Origin: Desmodesmus armatus
Lineage: Eukaryota > Chlorophyta > Chlorophyceae > Sphaeropleales > Scenedesmaceae
Direction: 5' to 3'
Assembly: GCA_007449985.2 (NCBI GenBank)
Contig: VIIQ02000120.1
Coordinates: 218,010 to 282,009 of the forward strand
Length of the DNA: 64,000 nt
The position numbers and the translations under genes were made by a program. Positions within the stretch are counted from its first letter, which is position 1. Each line of letters starts with the position of its first letter. The notes under the pieces are model-generated. The model saw only the letters and a list, made by a program, of their open reading frames with translations, did no database searches and was not told where the DNA came from. Below are positions 46,721 to 58,434 of the stretch, piece by piece.

Positions 46721-47704
46721 TGCATTGTACGGCCACAAAATAACCCCACTCAAACGCACTGCCAGAGCTCAAGTTGACCCCCCACCCACCCACCTGCTAT
46801 CCAGCACTCCTGCGGCTGCCAGCAGTGCCGACCCAGTGCACACCGACATCACCAGGGACAGGCCAGCAGCAGGGTCACACCAGCCCCTGATGTAGCTCAG
46901 CAGCACTTCGTTCTTGACCCCCTGCCTTGTGCCAATGCCACCAGGTACTAGCAGCCAGTCCAAGGAGCCCTTCTGAGGGGGCAGGTTTGCGAAGCTGTGT
47001 TTGGCAAGCATCGTCATTGTGGCTGCAGGGCGGTATGGAATGAAAGGGGGCAGGGGTAGGGATGCATCACCATGACAATCACCATGTTTGTCCAGCAGGT
47101 TCAAACGGCACATGTGAACCCACCCACACCGTACCCTCAGCCCCCCCCCCCCCCCCCCCCCGCGCGGGATGCCGACACCATGTCACATGATTTATGATGT
47201 ATACATCATCGCTCCCAGAGTGAGCCCCCCCCCCCCCCCCCCCCCCCCCCCGGGCTCAACTGAGGTCATGCGCGCCGCTGGGCCTTGCCCAGATGATGAT
47301 GCTGGGCCTTGCCCAGATGATGATTTATGATCCCAAAGGCAGCTGCTCACCGCTGACAAACCTGACTGCCCTTTCACAGAGTTGACAGGGTGTCTTTCCC
47401 TCAGGGTGACTGACTTTGGGACTCCTAGGCCCCTCAGCCTTGCCTGTTTGCTATGTTGGACAGTGCGCGACTGTTCTGCTACCTGGCTCCAACACCTACC
47501 TGTTGTGCTTGTGACGGGCCCTGCTGCCTGTGCGATGTACACCACGCTAACATCTGTCCCTTCTGAGGTCTGTGGCACCGAACCAAAGATGCTGACTGGA
47601 CCGACAACGTCTAGGGGCTCATAGCCCTCAAACAGCAGCACCCCCACTGTTATGCTGCGTTTGTTAGACGTAGCAGGTGTACCGGCAGAGGCTGCATCGC
47701 TCAT
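45137..47704 (-). CDS. DJ-1/PfpI family protein
   Basis: Three exons, 47704-47500, 47022-46794 and 45404-45137, splice in matching phase to exactly 233 residues, the normal size for the family. The N-terminus has the Rossmann-like start TVGVLLFEGYEPLDVVGP (residues 19-36). Exon 2 has LDWLLVPGGIGTRQG and the nucleophile elbow SVCTGSALLAAAGVLDSR with the expected cysteine at residue 130. Exon 3 has RATSNKVAWGWVTSLSSNVS, then KARWVQDGMYLTSSGVTAGTDA and an acidic end GEDPYADEQYMPAV. The layout is that of the isonitrile-hydratase/AraC-regulator-like branch of the superfamily, here without a DNA-binding domain; the substrate is unknown and it may act in stress response or as a hydrolase/lyase. Intron 2 is about 1.4 kb and filled with extra copies of both flanking exon edges. 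These are left out of the model because skipping them keeps frame and family alignment. Confidence 0.85.
46308..46389. repeat. Two adjoining 43-bp perfect palindromes
   Basis: 46308-46350 has 21-base arms around one C (arm CCAGTGCTAAACTTCAG..). 46347-46389 has 21-base arms around one G (arm CTGGATGGCGGGTGGCTGG..). They share 4 bases. The second palindrome contains a copy of the exon 2 end and donor of the DJ-1/PfpI gene, so an inverted copy of that edge must have been created beside it. Confidence 0.9.
47142..47251. repeat. Two long poly-C runs
   Basis: About 20 C (47142-47161) and about 27 C (47225-47251), in the first intron of the DJ-1/PfpI gene. On the transcribed strand these are poly-G, able to form quadruplexes. 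Lengths are likely unreliable. Confidence 0.85.
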
Positions 47705-48261
47705 TGGTTGTCTAGAAGCCGAGGAGCGTGGGGGTGGGGGTCACCTGGGTGGGGGCACCAGGGTGGTGTGAAAGGGGGAGACTGAAGCAGAGCGGGCTGT
47801 GACATAGGGAACTGCGCTTTTGCGCACTTGCCCCCTTCAGTGGCATCTGTTCAACAGACCAAGGGCCTTTTTGTGGCATGGGAGCTCAACCGTCAGTTGT
47901 GACAGGTTGATCACGTGAGGGCATGTGGATCGCAACAGATGCGAGGACTTCCTCAGCAAGGTCGTTTGTGAACAGCCTGATGCATCACAGCAGTCTCGAG
48001 CGATCAAGCGTGTGCGTTCTCTGCAGAAACAGACGCAAACACGGCGTCATCAGTTCTTTCAAGTTGATCAAGTGCCTTATATACATCTGGTATACGTATT
48101 GATTGCCCCAGCAACCCCACAGGGGTGTCAGCAGCCTCGTGATGCAGAGCATGAGATGTGGTCACGCTGCCCTTGCGTGGCCGACACCTGGTGTATCGCA
48201 AACCCAGCAGGCCCTCCCAGCCAGGTTGTCACTGTTTTCTCTACATGGTGGTCAGCCCAGC
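47705..48261. other. Divergent intergenic region
   Basis: About 550 bases between the start of the DJ-1/PfpI gene (-) and the next plus-strand gene. A TATA-like ATATACATC lies near 48079. A 68-codon open frame here could also be an upstream exon, but nothing supports it. Confidence 0.3.
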
Positions 48262-50133
48262 ATGAGGTCGGTGCTTGGCTTGAGTGGAGTGGACCCCAAG
48301 ACCACCAAGTCCTCTTCTGGCATCAGCTCAAAAGCACACAGGGCTACCGTGTCCCTGCACCAGCGGAATCCAGCTTGCCCTGAGCACAGCAACAGCTCAC
48401 ACGTCAGCAGCCACCACCACAGGCAGTTGCGGGATGATGGCAGCTTGAAGGTGCGTATGGTTGAGCAGCAGTAGCAGCTAGCTCCAGAGCTGGGTGGTTG
48501 GCGCTCTGCTGGCTTGTGGCAGCAGACATCTATTTGTAGCCAGTCAACACATGAAAATACCGGAGCATGTGGTGGCCTGTCCTTGTGGACTGCTTTGGCC
48601 ACACACCTCTGAGCACCTCTCTGACAGAGGACACCTCGCAGGCTGTGGGTCATAGCAGCACCAGCACCGTGTTGCCACTCAGGCTGGAGCTGCCGCAGCG
48701 ACGCCCAGCCCCATGCGCACATGTGCGCCAGGGCAGCAGCAGATGTGCCGCTGCCACCATGCTGCATGTCATTCTTCATGCAACACACCCTTCAAGACCC
48801 TTTCTTGTGCTGAGCTGTCCCTCCGGCTGCAGAGGGCCCATCCAACACTATAACATTTTCCCGCCGTTTTTCCTGCAGATCATCATGCTGCTGGCGCTCA
48901 GCCTGACGCTGCTGCTGCTGCCCTGGGTCGCCCACCACCCCGAGTTCCTGCTGGCCCCCTTCGTGCTGGCAGTGATGCCTGTAGTGGGCAACGGGGTGCG
49001 CCCAGTCCTCAAGGAAGTGGCTGCAGGATTTGTCACCACCCTGCGCCTGATGGGTATGGCAGCATGGTTTGACATCACGCACGAGCTCCCGCTCCAGCAC
49101 AACCACCACCACAACCACCTCAGCAACGGCCACCAGCACAGCAGCAGCAGCACAGGAGCCTCTAGCCAGCAGCAGCAGCAGCAGCAGGCTCAGCAGTACG
49201 GCAGGGAGATGTACTCGCAGCCGCAGTCGTCGCAGCAGCAAGCCTACAGCTACCAGCACCTCCAGCAGCACCCGCAGCCCCGGCCCAGCGGTCCCCACAG
49301 CCCCTGGCCGAATCCAGCCTACATGCCTGCCAACTGGCCATCACAGCAGCAGGCGGGCCAACCTCCTGCTGCTGCTGTGGGGGTTAGTAATCCCGGCCTG
49401 ATGAGTCATCCCATCAGTGAGGACGCTGATGTGGACTGGGCACCCAGCAGCCCCCCAGACCCACACAGGTAGGTTCATGTGGTGTGGGGGGCTTCCTGTT
49501 GGGCAGGGGTCAGCTCGGCGCTTTGTGGGGGCTTGGTGCTGCAGCTGCTCTGCAAGGCTTGTTTGGAGGGTGGGTTGGCCAGGCATATCAGCACTGCAGA
49601 GGGACACTCTATCCCACCTTCACTGCTGTTTGCTAGTAACGTAAGCGGAGGTATAGGGTTGTCAGTCTCTTCACAGCCAACACCACCTGCATGTGCTAAC
49701 CTCTACCCCCATGCTGCTGCTTCCCTGTGTGTGCAGGGGCGACCCCAACTCCCTGCAGCACCTGCGCCAGGTCCTGGCAGCAGACCTGCAGACAGAGGCT
49801 GAGCTGGGCCAGCAGCGCAGCAGAGCCAGCAGCAATGCGGCGGCTGGCAGCGGCAGTGGTGCGGTGCAGGGTGGCGACCGCCGTAGCCCACAGCAGCAGC
49901 GCAGCCCTGCTGGCAGTCCCCTCAATGGCAACAGCCCCAATGCATCGGTGGCATCCCTGGACTCTGCTGATTTCCCTATGCCAGCCGCACCATCGCAGCA
50001 GCAGGTGGCCAAGCAGCAGCAGCAGTCCTCCAGGGATCCCAGGGTGCTATCTAAGGAGGCGAAGCAGCAGCTGTACAGGGACCACCACAACCACCTGCAC
50101 CAGCAGCAGAATGGTGGTGGCGGCAGCAGCTGA
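48262..50133 (+). CDS. Membrane protein with Gln/His/Ser-rich C-terminal tail
   Basis: I do not recognise the family. Exons 48262-48450, 48879-49468 and 49737-50133 join in phase to 391 residues; more 5' exons are possible. The introns have GAAG|GTGCGT..CCTGCAG and CACAG|GTAGGT..GTGCAG borders. The N-terminal 63 residues are Ser/His-rich and hydrophilic. Residues 64-95 or so form one or two membrane helices (IIMLLALSLTLLLLPWV, then FLLAPFVLAVMPVVG), followed by a short conserved-looking segment (RPVLKEVAAGFVTTLRLMGM). The rest is low-complexity: His runs, a Gln run, Tyr/Gln-rich and Ser/Pro-rich stretches, with PRVLSKEAKQQLYRDHHNHL near the end. The tail looks disordered and may be cytosolic. 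Confidence 0.65.
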
Positions 50134-52037
50134 TGGTAGGGCAACTGGTACTGCATGTATGGAGCATATTGTCGTCAGATTGCTACGCAGGAAGCAGCAC
50201 AAAGAAGCAGAATACTTGGATGTTTAGTTTGACAGCAGCTGTTGGGGTATAGCATGGAGGCAATCAAACCTCGCAGCCAGGGGCAGCACAGCTGTTTGTG
50301 CCTGCTGCAAGCGCAGGTCCTATGTGCTGCAGTCGTGGCAGTATTTTTTGCAGGGATGATACCGCATGTTTCAATTCAGACATTTTGATGCCAGAATTTG
50401 TATGGTTATGATGGGCTTTTGCACCCTGCTGTTGGTATGGTTGTTTATTGGGGCAGGTGGCAGGGGATGGAGCAGTATCAGGAGGGGTCGCCATCATGCG
50501 CCAGCCCTGCTGTGGTGTTGTGCATGCTGTTTGGCCAGTCTGTGTACAGCAAAGCACAGCGCAAGCATAGTGGTAGCATGCATGGTCCCAGATTTATACA
50601 ATTCACACATTGTTGGGACGTGATGCAGCGTCACTCCTGACAGCACTCGACGCGTCTTCAACAGCACACGATGCGTTTCAGGAAGCAGCTGTGGGTATGT
50701 TCTTGGGTGTGGCATGCAGTCCCATGCCGTGCAGGCATGGCTGTGGGCTGCAGCAGCGTTGTCAGAATCGGATGCTAGCTGCACGAGCGTCTGCAGTGGT
50801 GCTGTCTTGGCCAGACCGTGGTGGCATGACGGCAAGACCGCACTGGCATGCAGGCACGTCAGCGGTTGCAGCAGCGTTGTAGGGCATGGCTGCCAAGCGT
50901 TTGCAGTGGCGATGTATTGGCTACACCATGGTGGCATGACATGCTGGCGTGATGCAGGCTGAGCCCACATACATGATCGTGTGGGCGTCACTAATGTGTG
51001 GTGTGCTTGAGTGGCGTATCAGGCTTGTGCCGTTGCGTGGTTGGTTGGGTGAGGTAGCTGCTGCAGCTGCTGTGTTGGATGGGGCACAATGCACTCACTC
51101 TTTGGGTGTAAAGGCGGTGGACTGAAGAGATGTAACGTACAGCTAGCTGGTATTTGCTGACCTGCACTGGGAGGTGCCCGTTTTTTTGGCGGTAGGGCAT
51201 GACGACTGGTGATGCCCTGATGCACACCTGGCCCGCTTGTCCCCTGGCTCCGCTACTGGAGAAGTCCGATATGGTTGCTTTGGCATGTCTGCTTGCCACT
51301 GGACTTGGGGAAGCAGGTGTGAGTGGCAGTCATTGGTTGGTATGTAGTGCCAATAGGGTGGCATGCTTGCTGCTTGTGCCTGAGCTTGGCGTGTCATCGT
51401 AGTGGTGCAGCTCATGTGCAGCGGCGGCTACAAACTCTGCTGTCGACCTGTGTACCCGTGTAATTTGAACGCCACAGCTGGAGAGGGCTTGCATTCTTCG
51501 AAATGATGCACATGTGCGGAATGTGGTGCCATGTTCATGGTGGCAGTGCGTATGTGCTGTCAGCATGCCCTGTGCTCCTCAAAGTATCCTCATGCCCTCA
51601 TGTACAGGGCTGGCAGGACATGATGCATGCAGGTTGATTGAAGCACTGCAACCCAATTTGCACTTGCAGTCAACTGCCCGGGGGTTGCATGTGCCGGTTC
51701 GCCACCAAGAGCAGGTCCCGCAATCAGTACACTGAGCTGGCACCACTACCAGCCTGGCACACTCAGCACCACAGGTTGCTGGGCACTCAGCTGAGCAGCT
51801 GCCTGAGGGTGCTAGCTTTAATAGGGAGGGAAAAGGGGCCACCTCATTTCGTGGCTCAGCTGACACTGCTTTGAACTGCCAGCCTGGCAGGGTTGTGCCG
51901 GGAGAAGCAAGAGCTCGTGACCGACAACGAACGTGAACGGTAGTCGTTCTTTAACAAGTGCCAAAGTTCCGCAGCCGTTCGTCGAACAATCATCCCTTGT
52001 TTGTGGATCTGATCACCCTTGACATTGTCGCCTCGTC
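50134..52037. other. Intergenic, with a weak direct repeat
   Basis: About 1.9 kb without a supported gene. 50740-50832 and 50863-50940 share GCAGCAGCGTTGT, GC(G)TTTGCAGTGG, TTGGC.A.ACC(G/A)TGGTGGCATGAC in the same order, an old tandem duplication of 85-120 bases. Confidence 0.45.
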
Positions 52038-53826
52038 ATGTCGCCTCTCGCCTGGTCCTCAAGCTCTTGATGCAACACGTACCGACCAAGTACCGGCTGA
52101 CCAGCTGCTGCCTAGTGAACACGAGGATGCATGCAGCAGCAATGGCAGCTACCCAGCAGCTGGTGCTCTTTCCGACTGTTCGTTGCTTGGAGCAGGAAGA
52201 GCAGGAGCATTTATATAAGCTGGATCACATATCACCCGCGGAAAGACTCCATATCACGTCACGTGACAACGCTCAGTCTGTCCTAGGGTGGCTGGAGAAC
52301 TACGGTCGGCACACAACAAGCCTGCACATGGTTTGCTTCTCGCAGCCACTGCGCCAGCTTCCATGTCCCAATTTATTGGTGCTGAAACTGGACTACGGGC
52401 GCAGTATGCAGCTGGGACCAGCAGCAGATGGCAGCCCTGGTTTGATTGGGTGCTGCCCCAACTTGACGTGCCTTGAGGTGAAGGGCAACATCATTGGTGC
52501 CTGTGAACCTGATTTGCTTGACAGGCTAATCAGCTTGGTGCATCTGCAACGCTTGCGCGTCTGTCCATCTCCTTTTCCTCTTGGAGGCCTTTCAGAAGTG
52601 ACTCTGCCTTGCTTGGCACAGCTCACACATCTGTACGTCAGAAACCTGTCCAGCACTAACCTTGCTCAACTGGGCGCACTCTCCGGTCTGCAGGAGCTTT
52701 GCTTGGCAGCACCCAACGGGGCTAGGATTGGCGCTGGCAGTGTGCCGGCACCTGTCTGTCCTGCAACTTTGACAAGGCTAGAGTTTTGGACCCGGGGATG
52801 GAGCCAGGGATCCTGTCTTTGATCCCTGGGCTGAGGGAGCTTGATTTAGAGGGTCCTGATGAAGGGCCCGCAGAGGGGCCTGGGTCACTGTTTGCATGCA
52901 TAGGCCAACTGCATCAGTTGGTGCACCTGTACATGTCACTTGATGCCTGGCCTCCTGCTGGTCCTGCATATGCGGCTCTCACAGCCAGCAGCAGCCTAGT
53001 GCGCCTTGGATTGGGCCGTGCCAACCTTCCTTCAGGGGTGTGGCAGCATGTGTTCCCTGCCAACCACAAGCTGCTGCACCTGACATGCCTAGGATCTATT
53101 TGCAGGGCCCAGGATGTTGAGAATGTGCGCTCATCATGGGGAGCAACAGACATATCTTGCATCATGAGCTGCTGCCCAAATCTGCACGCCATTATAGGCA
53201 TGTGCCTGCAGCACGGTCAGCATGTGTCTGGGCTGCACAAGCTTACGGGGCTGGTGACCTTGGACGTGGTTTATGCTGCATGTGACGTGGCAACTCTTGA
53301 GGAGTCCCTGAGCGGCCTTGCAGCTCTCACTAGCATCGAAAGGCTCTTTGTCAGTCTGAGTATAGAGCAGGACCTGTCAGTGGCTTCTCTGCTGCCGCTC
53401 ACCAGTCTGACAAGCCTCATTGAGCTGGAGTTCAAGTGTGTACATACCTATGGTTTTCCACCACCTCACAGCTTCATGATGAATGACCAAGAGGACTGGT
53501 CCAAGAAGCCCTTGTCTGTGGAGCTTCAACAGGTGGGTTCGCTGACGATTATTCTGGACAGTTTCATTACTGCAGGATGTTGTTGTTCATGCACTGCACA
53601 GTGTGGCAGTAGATAGACTGCTCATCATGAGCAGTGCTAGCATCAATGCATCCAGTTTGTGCACGTCGCATGTTCATTGCCGCTGCTGCAACGCCCCCGG
53701 CCTGTTTTTCTGTCTGTGCTGCAGGTTGGCCCGTCCCCTGATGTTTGGCAGCAGCTGCTGGAGCGATGCACCGCAGACCCCACAGGCCAGCCTGCAGCCC
53801 TGCAGCCAGGCGAAGCAGCTGATTGA
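52038..53826 (+). pseudogene. F-box/LRR family member with several frame breaks
   Basis: Exon 1 runs to 53532 (CAACAG|GTGGGT) and exon 2 starts at 53725 (TGCTGCAG), phase 0 as in the family. The ATG at 52038 is one base out of frame with the F-box sequence LVLKLLMQHVPTKYRLTSC that follows, so a base is missing there. The LRRs then read well (LTCLEVKGNIIGACEPDLLD, LTHLYVRNLSSTNLAQLG). Near 52785 the frame shifts again: four T instead of five in GAGTTTTGGAC would restore EFLDPGMEPGILSLI. Exon 2 gives VGPSPDVWQQLLERCTADP and then loses frame after PAALQ; the shifted frame reads SQAKQLIEEGAG and further on LQQQIAGFQ and GVLIAGLLG, the remains of the Gln-rich tail. Three independent single-base lesions argue for a pseudogene, though all are of a kind sequencing can produce. 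Confidence 0.7.
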
Positions 53827-55325
53827 GGAAGGCGCTGGTTGCACACTGGCAGCAGCAATCTGCAGCAGCAGATTGCTGGCTTTCAAGACTGTCAGAAGTG
53901 TACACGTGCGCATGGTGTGCACGGTGTGCTGATTGCTGGCTTGTTGGGCAAATCATCGGGCTGCGTAATAGGTACATCAGCTGTGGCAGCACAGCACAGG
54001 GGTGGGCGTTCGTGCCCGGTCTGTTGCCGTCTCTTTATGTGGTGGTGCTTTGCACATGGGCTGCCTGCACACCCAGACGACGTTGTGGAGTTGCGGGCAT
54101 GCGTCCTTACCATCCTGCAGGTGGTGCTTTGGCTGAGGTATCGTGTAGTTGGCAAGTTTCATCTCCATCGCCAGCATGCACCGAGTGCGTTTGGGCTTCA
54201 AGCACACCAGCCTCACGCCGCACCAGTTGTGTCAACAGTTGCATGCATGCCGAATGCGCGTGCCAGTTTGTGCTGATGTGTGGCAGTTGTGGTGCTGAGC
54301 ACATGCGGCTGCATAGCATGCCGCAACATGTGTGCTGCAGTCTGAGTGACAGAAGTGGCAGCTGCGACGTTGTGGTTCGCCAGAACCACTGACGCAAATA
54401 TGGCAAGTGCGTGTTGCCAATGTCTAAATAGAGTCTCATGGCACCAGACTTGCTAATTGAAACAACAGCATTCTCAAGCCAGCATGTTCGATTGACACCG
54501 GCCTCCATGCAGTCTCTGTTGATCTTTGCAGCTACAGCTCTCTTTGCATACTGCTGAAGAGGGCAGTGCTTTTTTTCAAATCAATCAGTCATTGTCAAAT
54601 GTCACCATCAGCACATGTGCTGTACAGCCCTCTCAAGCTCTGCAAACATTCCAATAACTTCTGGGTGTCTTGACTGAGTTAGGTGGGTGTCTTGCAAGTG
54701 CAGTAGATGCACCAGTCCTTAAAACAATGCACCGGCACCAGCAGTGCTGCATTCCTGGCACCCAGCATATTACAGTCCTTCAGCACAAGGCGCAGAAAAC
54801 AGCATGGTGGATGCAAAAGGCGAAATAGTTATGGGCAAATGCAAGTTTGTCGTCTCCATGCAACGTCTTCATGCCCATGCATGATGGGTTCATGGCCATG
54901 CAACCTCCCTTCCTGTCACTTCCATGCCGTTCATGGCCATGCAACGCAACCTCTGATGAAGGGTCCCTCCTGGAACTCGGCTGTTTAACATCCACGACTA
55001 ATGAAATCAGTATTACGTTTATGAACTTACGAACTTCTGCATCCACAGGGTCCGCGATTGTGAGCACCTCAACAGCTCAAGGGCACCGACCTAGAGAAGA
55101 GGCATAGATGGAAAAGTCCACTAGGTAACAGCTCGTTTGATACAAGGGCTTGCCGGCATGTAGCAGGAAGGGGGCAGCAAGCAAGGCTTTTTTGCTCCTG
55201 CTGTTGTGCTGTGCTCAAAGCCATGCTCAGCATCACTGCCAGTGATGGGCAATGGTTGAAAGCTGACATATAGCTTTGTTTCGTCTCAAACACCTTGATG
55301 CTGGTGCTGCAGGACAACATTACAT
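53827..55325. other. Intergenic, no supported gene
   Basis: The first 120 bases are decayed tail sequence of the LRR member. Otherwise about 1.4 kb with no gene. TTCATGGCCATGCAAC occurs twice (about 54890 and 54931) and partly a third time, a short local repeat. Confidence 0.4.
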
Positions 55326-57666
55326 ATGCAGCAGCAGCCAGGCTTGCCTCACCTGCCAGATGCAGCAGTCATCTGCATCCTGAGCCACATCCCACTCAAG
55401 CAGCGGCTGCAACTGGCACTCACATGTCAATCATGGGCAGCAGCTGCTGTGATGGCGTCGACCAGCAGCACACATGTGACTCTGTCTCAGTCCCCAGCAC
55501 GTGCAAACAAGAAGGGCTTTGAGTTGTGGCTGGAGCGCTGTGCTGATCTCATCCATCACTTGACAGCATGCTCCAGCCTAGATGGTGAATTTGGCATGAA
55601 GGCCAAAGCGTTCCTGCAGCTGCCTTGCCACAAGCTCACTCAGCTAGTCAGCCTGAGCCTGCAGGATGTTTCACTGGACATGCGCCTGCCCAGCACCAGC
55701 ACGCGCACTGGCAAAAAGGGCCTCAACGCCGTGAACAGCAGCAGCCGGAGCAAGCATGGCGCCATCAACCAGCATGCAGCGGCTGGCCTCCTGCCATGCC
55801 TGCAGAAACTGGAGCTGGTCAACTGCGACGTCCTCATGCACCAGATGGAGCAGCTTTCCTGCAGCAGCAGCCTCACTTGCCTGACCCTGCAGCAGGTGCG
55901 GCTGTGCCCCAACAGCAAGACCATCGACATGAAGTCCAGACGGGCGTTTTTCGACGCGCGCCGCCTGCGCAAGGCGTTCACACCGCTGCTGACATCCGTC
56001 CCACCAGGCTTGGCCAGCCTCTCACTGGACAAAGAAGAGTACGTGTCTTTGTGGCTCTCCAAGAATTCAAGCAGGACAGAACCCTCATCTGCACCCAGCA
56101 GCATGCAGCGCCTGCAGCACCTCACCCTGCGCAACATCGACATGGCACCTGTCTTTGAGCTCCTGCCTGCCTCCCTTACCGCCCTAGAGCTGCACAGGTG
56201 CAGCGGGATGTATGCCATCCCCAAGGAGTCGACAGCCCAGCTCGGCAACCTGGAGCGGCTGCATCTGGAAGATTTATCCCTGGCTCCCAGCTTGCTGCTC
56301 GGCTTCCCCCTGCTGCAGCACCTTGTGCTGAGATCAGTCATGCCGCTGGTATTCCTGGCAACAGCAGATTCAAACAGCGTGCTGACCTCCGTGATGAATG
56401 CCTCCAAGCAGCGCAGGCCAAACCTGCACGGCATGCTGAGCGCTATCGGACAGATGACACAGCTGCAGCACCTGGAGTGGATCACAAGCTCGTCCGATGA
56501 GTACGCTTCGTTCCAAGGGGTACCCGTCAACATGTTCACTGCGCTGACGGCATCCACTCAGCTGACAGCGCTGCGCATGGAAGCAGCAGCAAGGCCCACC
56601 TACCGCCAGTTTCAGGCAGAGCCACTTGCGCTGCCACAGGGCGCGTGGAAACACATGCTGCCCACAGGCAAGGTCATGCCCCAGCTGCGTGTTCTGCAGC
56701 TGGCAGGTGCTGTCTGCAAGGCCCTGCCTCCGAGTAAATTTGGTAACACCCACCGTCAAGTTGCCGCAACGGGAGGAGCGGCAGTTGATGACTCACACCG
56801 GATGCTGACAGCTTCAGCACGCATCGATGCCGCCACGATTGGCCGCATTTCACGCAGCTGCCCCGCGCTGCAGGTGTGCCCCAGGGGAGCCAGCTGGGCT
56901 GTGAGTGCCATTGCCTTCGCCCTCGTACATGCATGTGATGAGCCGTCCTCAATGGGCGTGAGGCCAAAAAGAGAACACCTATGGCGTCACAGTACAAGGG
57001 GGTGTACTGATTATTTCTGTCTGTCTTTACTGCAGGAGGCCACCCTGCACTACGTCCTGCAGGATGCAGCTGCTGTCAACAGCCTTGCACAGCTCAGCAC
57101 CCTGACATCCCTCAGCATCGCAGGTCACGTGTGTGACGATGAAGCTGCAGCGGCAGTGGCGAGGCTCATTCGCCTACGCAGCCTACGCTGGGAGCGCAGC
57201 CGCTGCAGGGACGTTCATGCCAGTGTAACAGTGTCGGGTCTACTGCACTTACGGCTCTGCGTGCGCTGACATCGCTCACTCTGGAGGGCTGGCGTTGTGG
57301 TATTCAGGGGGGGGGTGGAGTCATCGGGTGTTGGCTATGGTGTAGCTGACCATGATGGCTGCATCACATTGGCAGCATCGCCATGGGTGAGTGCGGCTGC
57401 GAATCTTTGGAGTAAGTCAGTTTGTGGTGCATGTCCTCTCTTGCCGGCAAGGCATGACAACTGTGCAGGACAGCTCATCTGTAGCATGACAGGTGCGAAT
57501 GCATCCACCGAACTTGCTGTTGGTTGGCGTATGGCATCCTTCGTACTTTGCATTCACACTACTGTAGGACCAATCTGATGCACAGGGTGATGCTCTCTGC
57601 TTGTTTTCTGTGCAGGACGACGTTCCAGAAGTGTGGCACCAGCTGCAGCAGATCTGCAGGAAATGA
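55326..57666 (+). CDS. F-box/LRR protein, long form with vestigial tail exon
   Basis: Exon 1 is 55326-56873 (GCTGCAG|GTGTGC), intron 56874-57035, exon 2 from 57036, phase 0. The start ATG at 55326 opens into an F-box-like segment (LPHLPDAAVICILSHIPLKQ, then LALTCQSWAAAA). More than 500 residues of LRRs follow (LPCLQKLELVNCDVLM, MQRLQHLTLRNIDMAPV, LERLHLEDLSLAPSLL, LNSLAQLSTLTSLSIAG). The frame as written stops at 57269; a one-base shift near 57235 would continue as STALTALRALTSLTLEGW, which fits the LRR pattern. A last exon at 57616-57666 (GTGCAG acceptor) encodes DDVPEVWHQLQQICRK and stop, clearly the PDVWLQLLERC module of the shorter family without the Gln-rich coil. It is the same family at greater distance; probably an SCF substrate receptor by inference. 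Confidence 0.65.
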
Positions 57667-58434
57667 CAACCATCGGCGTTCATGAGTGGCCACTGGCAGA
57701 GTGTGACGGCTGCAAGCAGACTATGCAGTTGCTGACCTGAAGCTATTGGCGGCACCAAACTACTGGGCTATAGCATGTGTACATGCGTGTCACATGCAGC
57801 GCGGTACCTGTGTCCAGGGTGTTATAAGTTTTCACCAGCCGGGTGCTGACTGTTAGCACACGGATGTGCACATGGCAGGTTGTTGACTAGCATGTGGGCT
57901 TTTTACCTTTTGAATCCAGCGCTCTGAATCCAGCGCTTGCAGCTGCATACGCATGCCTGCATCATGTGTTCAACAGTCTGCCGCAAGCTGTGGCGGTGGG
58001 CACGGTTGTGATCTGTTTGTCAACTCTCCGATTGGATCCTCAGTGCTTTGTTCCTTCTGGTGCATTCTGCCATTTCCGTGATGTCAGGGAATGGCTGGCA
58101 TGAGCTTTTGAGCTTCATGTGTAACTTTGATGTTATTTGTCAACGGTGCCTTTCCTGTCAGAGTGAGTCAATTGCTGATGGTTTGGTGACGAAGTACATG
58201 GAGGATTGATCATTGATCAGCATGAGTCAGGCATGGCTTCAAAAAAGTCAACAGTCTATTGCCCAAGTCTATGCGTGCCCTGCCAGCACTCAAGGCGCAA
58301 CACTGCATACTGGCGATGCTGCAAACCTGGGCGTCAGCGGCCATATCACCGAGTAAAAATTGCCACACCCGTGGCGATTCAGCACCCGGCCCTGCTGCTG
58401 CTATTGCTGATAAATCTGCCCTGTCATCACACTC
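57667..58434. other. Convergent intergenic region, no gene seen
   Basis: About 770 bases between the 3' ends of the F-box/LRR gene (+) and the DUF89 gene (-). A direct 12-base repeat (GAATCCAGCGCT) occurs at about 57911 and 57926. Confidence 0.4.

Noticed and set aside
48252..48788. 178-codon minus-strand frame
   Set aside because: It overlaps the phase-consistent first exon on the plus strand and has no recognisable motif.
52019..52040. Start of the 52-kb LRR member upstream of 52038
   Set aside because: No in-frame ATG exists there; an in-frame stop lies just upstream, so the apparent earlier start is a TTG codon.
55640..56557. 305-codon minus-strand frame opposite the F-box/LRR gene
   Set aside because: Shadow of a strongly LRR-like plus-strand frame.
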